The notes under the pieces: generated by a model | Database searches by the model: none | Seen by the model: the letters and a program-made list of their open reading frames with translations, nothing else | What the model was told of the DNA's origin: nothing | Assembly (NCBI RefSeq): GCF_029633865.1 | Contig: NC_079219.1 | Span: forward strand, 55,284,172 to 55,348,171 | Direction: 5' to 3' | Length of the DNA stretch: 64,000 bases | Source: Lampris incognitus | Lineage: Eukaryota; Chordata; Actinopteri; Lampriformes; Lampridae | Made by a program: the position numbers and the translations under genes | Shown here: in pieces, positions 13,901 through 21,800 of the stretch | Layout: each line of letters begins with the position of its first letter | Position numbering within the stretch: position 1 is the stretch's first letter

Positions 13901-16900
13901 ATGTCACCATCATGTCACCACCGTGTTACCATGTCACTGCCGTGTTCCCATGTCACCACCATGTCACTACCGTGTTACCATGTCACCACCGTGTTACCAT
14001 GTCTGCACCATGTTACCATGTCACCACCGTGTTCCCTTTGTCACCACCTTGTTACCATGTCACTACCGTGTTCCCATGTCTGCACCGTGTTCCCATGTCA
14101 CTACCGTGTTCCCATCATGTGTGCTCCTGATACCCCCATGTTTCCTACCAGTCAACCTTTTGTTTAACCTGTCACTGCTTCTGCGTTTGAGTCCTCAAAC
14201 CCTGCTCCTGCTGTGACAGGCAGGGTTGTTATTTTCCACTCTTCGGCAAACAAACTTGCTTTCAGAATATATTTTTGGCCCATTGACGTGTGCCCGTTCA
14301 CGAGTTACTCCATGTCTGCAGGGTAATTCAGAAGTTAAGTGCAAGTAGAAACAGGTTGTCAGGGCAAAACAGACCTGATGTATACAGGAGGGGAAGCCGT
14401 TCTGTAGAAAAAAATACGCCCAATAAGGGGAGGGAGAGAGAGAGAGACTCTGGTCATTAAACGGTGAGAAACTTCAAAACAACAGCAGGGAGAGCAGAAA
14501 AATATAAAAACAGGAAACAACCGAGAGCGAGAGAGGCACCGAGGTGGCGAGGCGTCCTACCGTTTTGAAATACATGTTTACGTCCGTCATGTGGAAACTG
14601 TCACTGGCCAGTCTTTCTCTTGTGATTCACTCTTTTCTCCCTGTACCCCCCCCCCTTTCCATCCTGCAGGACCCCAACCATGGCAGGCGGCCTGTTCTCC
14701 ATAGACAGAGATTACTTCCAGGAGATTGGCACGTACGACGCTGGCATGGACATCTGGGGGGGCGAGAACTTGGAGATCTCTTTTCGGGTGAGAGCACACA
14801 TCTCCATGCTTGTCCAGGAGTGCTACGAGGAATTCTGGTCTGCCCTGAGATTTAAGCCAGCATAGAACAAAATTGAGTCATGTGTTCTTCGGTTCATTTT
14901 CAGTTTCAGTCTAATCAATTTGAATTATTAAAACTGAATTGTATTTCCGTCTTTGAAATTTGGTTTTTCATCATTCAGTTTCAACATAATTGGAAGAACA
15001 GTTTTAAAATTGACATTGTATGGAATTCCAGTTAGCGACCTGAACTCAACCCTTCAAATTCATTCTCAAAAAGCTTTCAAATAGGGGGTCTCCGGGTAGC
15101 GTACCGGTCTGTTCCGTCACCTACCAACACGGGGATCCTGGTTCGAATCCCCATGTTACCTCCGGCTTGGTCAGGCGTCCCTACAGACACAATTAGCCCT
15201 GTCTGCAGATGGGAAGCTGGATGTGGGTGGTCAGTCGGGGTGCCTGTTCAGGGGGGAGGGTGAACTGGGGGGAATAGCGTGATCCTCCCCTGGGGAAACT
15301 CCTCACTGTCAGGTGAAAAGAAGTGGCTGGCGACTCCACATGTATCGGAGGAGGCATGTGGTAGTCTGCAGCCCTCCCCGGATTGGCAGAAGGGGTAAAG
15401 CAGCAAACGGGGAGGCTTGGGAGAGTGGGGTAATTAGCTGGATACAGCTGGGGAGAAAAGGGGGGGGGGGATCCACAAAAAAAACAACTTTCAAATATTG
15501 CCGACATCCAGGGACTTTGGAAAAGCAGCAACAAGCAGATTATTATCAAACTACATTCCAACCAATCTGGGGACGGCAGTAAGGTCGGCGACACGGTGGC
15601 GCAGTGGTTAGCGCTGTCGCCTCACAGCAAGAAGGTCCTGGGTTTGAACCCCGGGGTTGTCCAACCTCGGGGGTCATCCCAGGTCGTCCTCTGTGTGGAG
15701 TTTGCATGTTCTCCCTGTGTCTACGGTGGGTTTTTTCCGGGTGCTCCGGTTTCCCCCCACCATCAAAAAGACATGCACGTGAGGGTTGATACTCCTGTCT
15801 GTGCCCTTGACCGAGGCGTGGCAGGACGAACTGGAGTTGGTCCCCGGGTGCTGCACAGCGGCTGCCCACTGCTCCTAGCTGCACAGCTAGGATGGGTTAA
15901 ATGCAGAGAAAGACTTTCCCCATGGGGCTCAAGGTCAAATCCAAGGAAGTAATCAGTTTGCCAGTGTTCCATCAAAATTGGTTTCCTAACATATTTGGTG
16001 AGCTTTTGCCATAGACAGGATGCTTGCTTGTGTGGTGAAACAAATGGATGCTATACCTTTAGTTCCCATCTATTTCTGTGAAACAACTAGTGTCTCTTGT
16101 TTCACAGCATCTTGCTTTTTGGTGCATCAGCGCTTAAATAATAATAATAATAAAAATAATAATCATCATCATTACATTTATATGGCACTTTTTTAGACAC
16201 CTAAAGCACTTCACATTGAAGGGGGTAACTCACCTCAACCACCACCAATGTGTAGCACCCACCTGGGTGATGCACGGCAGCCATTTTGCACCGGAACGCT
16301 CACCACACATCAGCTTGAGGTGGAGAGGGAGCACTCATTGAGCCAGTTACATGGGGGGATGATGAGGTGGCCAGATGGACAGAGCCAGGTTGGGGATTTT
16401 GCCAGGACACCGGAGACCCCCTACTCTTTTAGATAAGTGCCATGGGATATTTAATGACCACAGTGAGTCAGGACCTCGGTTTAATGTCTCATCTGGAGGA
16501 CGGCATCTCCTACAGCACAGTGTCCCCATCACTACACTGGGGTATGGGGATTTTGCCCACCAACTCCGCTTCCGACGGCAAGACAGTTTTCCCACGAGAT
16601 CTCCCATCCAAGTACTAGCCAAGCCCATACCTGCTTAGCTTCCGTCATTCAGCAGAGCCAGGGTGGATGTTGGAATGACTGCCAGCAGTATATGAAATCA
16701 GTGAGGTATTATACCTAGTGGAGAAGCCTTACACAGAACCTAGGTGTTCCCAACATTTTCCCTTGTCCAGGGACACTAACAAGGAAAGGCTTTACCTCAG
16801 GAATTCTCATTTTTGACTCTAAATGTCTGTTCCAAATCCAAGTCAAATGTAAACCGCTCCCCATGTAAACCAGTCCAGTCACTCCCTGTAGGTGGACCGA

Positions 16901-18835
16901 ACCTGGAGACTGTTGTGGTCAACTTTCCCTCTATTTGAAATGAATGTTGAGCGGGAATCGATGTAGTTTATCTGTTTCTGGTGGGACTCGTGGGGAAACA
17001 CTCTAATGACTGGTTTTCTTGAGCTTTCACATCTTCACGTCGTAGTGCATTTGTATAAAGTTGAACTTGTTTCAACGTTTGCTCGTCGCCCACTCGTTGC
17101 TGTCACTGACGTCTGCTCTTATCACAAGCAGCCACTGGAAACAAACTGAATTCCTGTGGCTACAGATTTTTTGGAGCCATAGATGTGAATGTCTGGTAGG
17201 ATTTGTAGGGAATGCTCAGTTTCTGGCTCGGCACCGCTGTTTTTCCAAAGTATTCCCTGATTCCCATCTTTCATTCCATGAGAAATACTTCTAATGGGTA
17301 AACAGCAATGAGAATTATTTTGACTTGTTTGCATATTTCATCAAAATGAACGAATTCTTTGGTAAACTGATACAACTGTTATTCGCACAATAGATTAATG
17401 CTGAGGAATTTTTCCACATTTCACGCCGAGCTAGAAACCATGTCACCATTTCCGGCAGGATAATTCCCATCAGAATATGTGACCTGACTATAACGTCAAT
17501 AGGCAACGTCAACTGCAAGGCGGATCTTGTCGGGTGACTTGCCACCCTTTCACCGTTGTACACACTAATGGATTCACCTGTCTGGGCTTCACCCTCATGC
17601 GGTTCTGTACAGCCCAGTATTTTGAATGACTGCCTTCGGAAAACGTGACCCGACTGCGATTTGAATAAACAATGGTGACGTTTCCGGCAGCACGGTGGCA
17701 CAGTGGTTAGTGAGGTCGCCGCACGGCAAGAAGGTCCTGGGTTCGAGCCCCGGGGTAGTCCAAGCTTGGGGGTCGTCCTCTGTGTGGACTTTGCATGTTC
17801 TCCCTGTGTCTGCGTGGGTTTCCTCAGGGTGCTCCCATTTCCTCCCACAGTCAAAAGACATGTAGGTCAGGTGAATCAGCCGTACTAAATTGTCCCTAGG
17901 TGTGTGTGTGTGCCCTGTGATGGCCTGGCGGCCCGTCCAGGGTGTCTCCCCACCTGCTGCCCAGTGACTGCTGAGATAGGCTCCAGCATCCCCGCGACCC
18001 TGAGTAACGATAAGTGGTTTGGATAATGGATGGATGGTGACGTTTCATACTGTCCATGCATTCACTCCAGACTTCTCTTTCTTTTTTTTGGGGGGGGGGG
18101 GGGATTTTTTCCCCGTTTTCTCCCCAATTGTACTTGGCCAATTACCCCACTCTTCCAAGCTGTCCTGGTCGCTGCTCCACCCCCTCTGCCTGTCCAGAGA
18201 GGGCTGCAGACTACTGCGTCTCCTCCGATACATGTGGAGTCGCCAGCCGCTTTTCACCTGGCAGTGAGGAGTTTCACAAGGGGGACATAGTGCATGGGAG
18301 GATCACGCTATTCCCCCTCGAACAGGCGCCCCGACTGACCAGAGGAGGTGCTACTGCAGTGATCCGGATACATACCCGCATTCGGCTTCCCACCCGCAGA
18401 CACGGCCAATTGTGTCTGTCGGGATGCCCAACCAAGCCAGAAGTAGCACGGGGATTTGAACCAGCGATCCCCGTGTTGATAGGCAATGGAGTAGACAGCT
18501 ACGCTACCCGGACGCCCACTCCAGACTTTTCTAGTTGTGCACAAAGGGGAGAGGAGAGCAAGTCACCTGAAAAGTTTCGGTCAGGGCGTATGAGGTTGTT
18601 CCCTGAAGTTAACAGTGAATTTGTGTTTTTTGGTTTGTACTTTTGTGTAGATCTGGCAGTGCGGCGGGACCCTGGAGATTGTAACATGCTCTCATGTGGG
18701 TCACGTGTTCAGAAAGGCCACACCCTACACGTTTCCTGGGGGTACAGGGCAGATCATCAACAAAAACAACCGTCGCCTCGCCGAAGTCTGGATGGATGAG
18801 TTCAAGAATTTCTTCTACATCATTTCTCCTGGTGA

Positions 18836-18891
<56 letters not shown>

Positions 18892-21800
18892 TGGGAAACG
18901 GGGCATGTGAATGGAGGTTGCGTCTCAGTAGCAGTTGTGATCCATCCATTAACCGGGTGACAGTGCGATGTTGCCGTGGTGACCTGACAGTGGGGAATGC
19001 GGCGATGGTGGGTGGTAATTTCACGCTAAGAAGCACCTATTAACCTTGCCAGTTCGGTGTGGACACACAAACACACAGGCTGGCAGAGGACAGCCATGAG
19101 TAAGGGTGGACTTCAACTCCTGTATGACTCACATGAAGCAATGATGTTCTGGATAATGATGGTCTTCATTCACTCCCTCGTAATTGATGCCTCGATGGAA
19201 ACGAAAACACACTGAACAACCAGTCAACAAATGGTGAACTCTTTAAATGTCTTTCTGTTCTTACTGAGGTGTGATATATGTCAAACTTTATGTTGACCTG
19301 TGTGTGTGTGTGTTTGTTCTAGGCGTGACCAAAGTGGATTATGGTGACATCACGTCTCGCTCCTCCCTGAGACAGAAGCTCCAATGTAAACCCTTCAGCT
19401 GGTACCTCGAGAACGTCTACCCTGACTCTCAGATCCCTCGGCATTATTATTCTCTAGGAGAGGTACACACACACACACAAACCTACAGCCTCCTACAAGT
19501 TTCTAACTGTTTTCAGATATACATCCATTATCCAAACCGCTTATCCTGCTCTCAGGGTCGCGGGGATGCTGGAGCCTATCCCAGCAGTCATTGGGCGGCA
19601 GGTGGGGAGACACCCTGGACAGGCCGCCAGTCCATTACCATAACGGAAAATTAAAAGAAGAAAACAACATTAAACTGCAATAGCAGACAACTTCAATTCA
19701 GCACAAAATCCATTACAATGCTCCCAACCCCACCAACTTTCCCAGTTTAAACCAGGATAAACTAATCAAGACGAAGACAATGGGTGATCAAATTTTCAAG
19801 AAGAAAAAGCAACATCCAAAGTGCAAACAGCAGATGGCAGTAGGACTTAGAAACAAACAGAAGAAACTAGTGTTCAGATATCCAGCCAGAGTTAAATCAC
19901 TTATTCACTGCCTTTAGGCTACAGCATGGTCATCCACGAGATGTGAACAAGTCTCCTGGGCTGGTTTAGGCTACCACATGGTCATCCACTAGATGTGAAC
20001 GAGTCTCCTGGGCTGGTTTAGGCTACAACATGGTCATCCACTAGATGTGAACGAGTCTGCTTGGCTGGTTTAGGCTACAACATGGTCATCCACTAGATGT
20101 GAATGAGTCTGCATGGCTGGTTTAGGCTACAACATGGTCATCCACTAGATGTGAACGAGTCTCCTGGGCTGGTTTAGGCTACAACATGGTCATCCACTAG
20201 ATGTGAACAAGTCTCCTGGGCTGGTTTAGGCTACAACATGGTCATCCACTAGATGTGAACAAGTCTCCTGGGCTGGTTTAGGCTACCACATGGTCATCCA
20301 CTGATGTGAACGAGTCTGCTGGGCTGGTTTAGGCTACAACATGGTCATCCACTAGATGTGAACGGGTCTCCTGGGCTGGTTTAGGCTACAACATGGTCAT
20401 CCACTAGATGTGAACGAGTCTCCTGGGCTGGTTTAGGCTACAACATGGTCGTCCACTAGATGTGGACGGGTCTCCTGGGCTGGTTTAGGCTACATCATGG
20501 TCATCCACTAGATGTGAACGGGTCTCCTGGGCTGGTTTAGGCTACAACATGGTCATCCACTAGATGTGAACGAGTCTCCTGGGCTGGTTTAGGCTACAAC
20601 ATGGTCATCCACTAGATGTGAACGAGTCTCCTGGGCTGGTTTAGGCTACAACATGGTCATCCACTAGACGTGAATGAGTCTCCTGGGCTGGTTTCGTGGT
20701 TTAGGCTACAACATGGTCATCCACTAGATGTGAACGGGTCTCCTGGGCTGGTTTAGGCTACAACATGGTCATCCACTAGATGTGAACGAGTCTCCTGGGC
20801 TAGTTTAGGCTACAACATGGTCATCCACTAGATGTGAACGGGTCTCCTGGGCTGGTTTAGGCTACAACATGGTCATCCACTAGATGTGAACGGGTCTCCT
20901 GGGCTAGTTTAGGCTACAACATGGTCATCCACTAGATGTGAACGGGTCTCCTGGGCTGGTTTAGGCTACATCATGGTCATCCACTAGATGTGAACGGGTC
21001 TCCTGGACTGGTTTCATGGTTTAGGCTACATCATGGTCATCCACTAGATGTGAACGGGTCTCCTGGGCTGGTTTCATGCTTCGCCAGCAGGTGACTGTGC
21101 TGTCTTCATTGTCTTCTCCAGATTCGAAACGTGGAGACTAACCAGTGCTTGGACAACATGGCCCGCAAAGAGAACGAGAAGGTCGGCATCTTCAACTGCC
21201 ATGGCATGGGAGGCAACCAGGTAATGGAGGACCATCAGAGAAGAAGAAACGGGAGGTATTGGGAAAAGGTAGATGTTGAATGAAAGGGACAGAGGACAGA
21301 AGTAGGGTGGAATTGATGTGTAAATGGGGGGGGTAAAGAGGACACATACGCTGTCTTTAGGGTCAACCGTTCATTAGACGAGGTCAAACAAATGCCCGTT
21401 TGATTCACAAACACTGTTTGTTTATTTGCTTGGTAGGTTTTTGTCTGTTGAGCATGTGACTTAGTGGGCTGCTGACTTGACAAATTTTAATTTTAACACA
21501 GATTTACAAATGGCAGAGTGACGTCATACACAGAGAAATATGTAAAGCCAACGCAAACTTCATGTTCATATTATTCATGGAAGTGGTAGTATAAAGAGTT
21601 AAAATAACAAAAATATTTTGCTCCTCGTCGAATGTCTTCAACCTCATGTCTTTTTACCGACTTGTTTACGTCTGTACCTCAGCCAGTCAGCTGGCACTCT
21701 TATGCCGAGGGTTTCAAACTGAAGGAAACAGGAGAATAACATGTCGTTCCTAAATCAACAACACTGGAAGCGGCCATGAACACTGAGCCGCATTGCCCTG

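Noticed and set aside
13559-14216. Three overlapping ORFs of 180-205 codons
   Set aside because: They are frames through a stop-free minisatellite with no protein resemblance.
17315-17854. 179-codon minus-strand ORF
   Set aside because: Half is SINE family 2 sequence and the rest is unremarkable intron.
19913-21078. Regularly spaced repeat resembling a CRISPR array
   Set aside because: Units are directly tandem without unique spacers, and the setting is a vertebrate intron.
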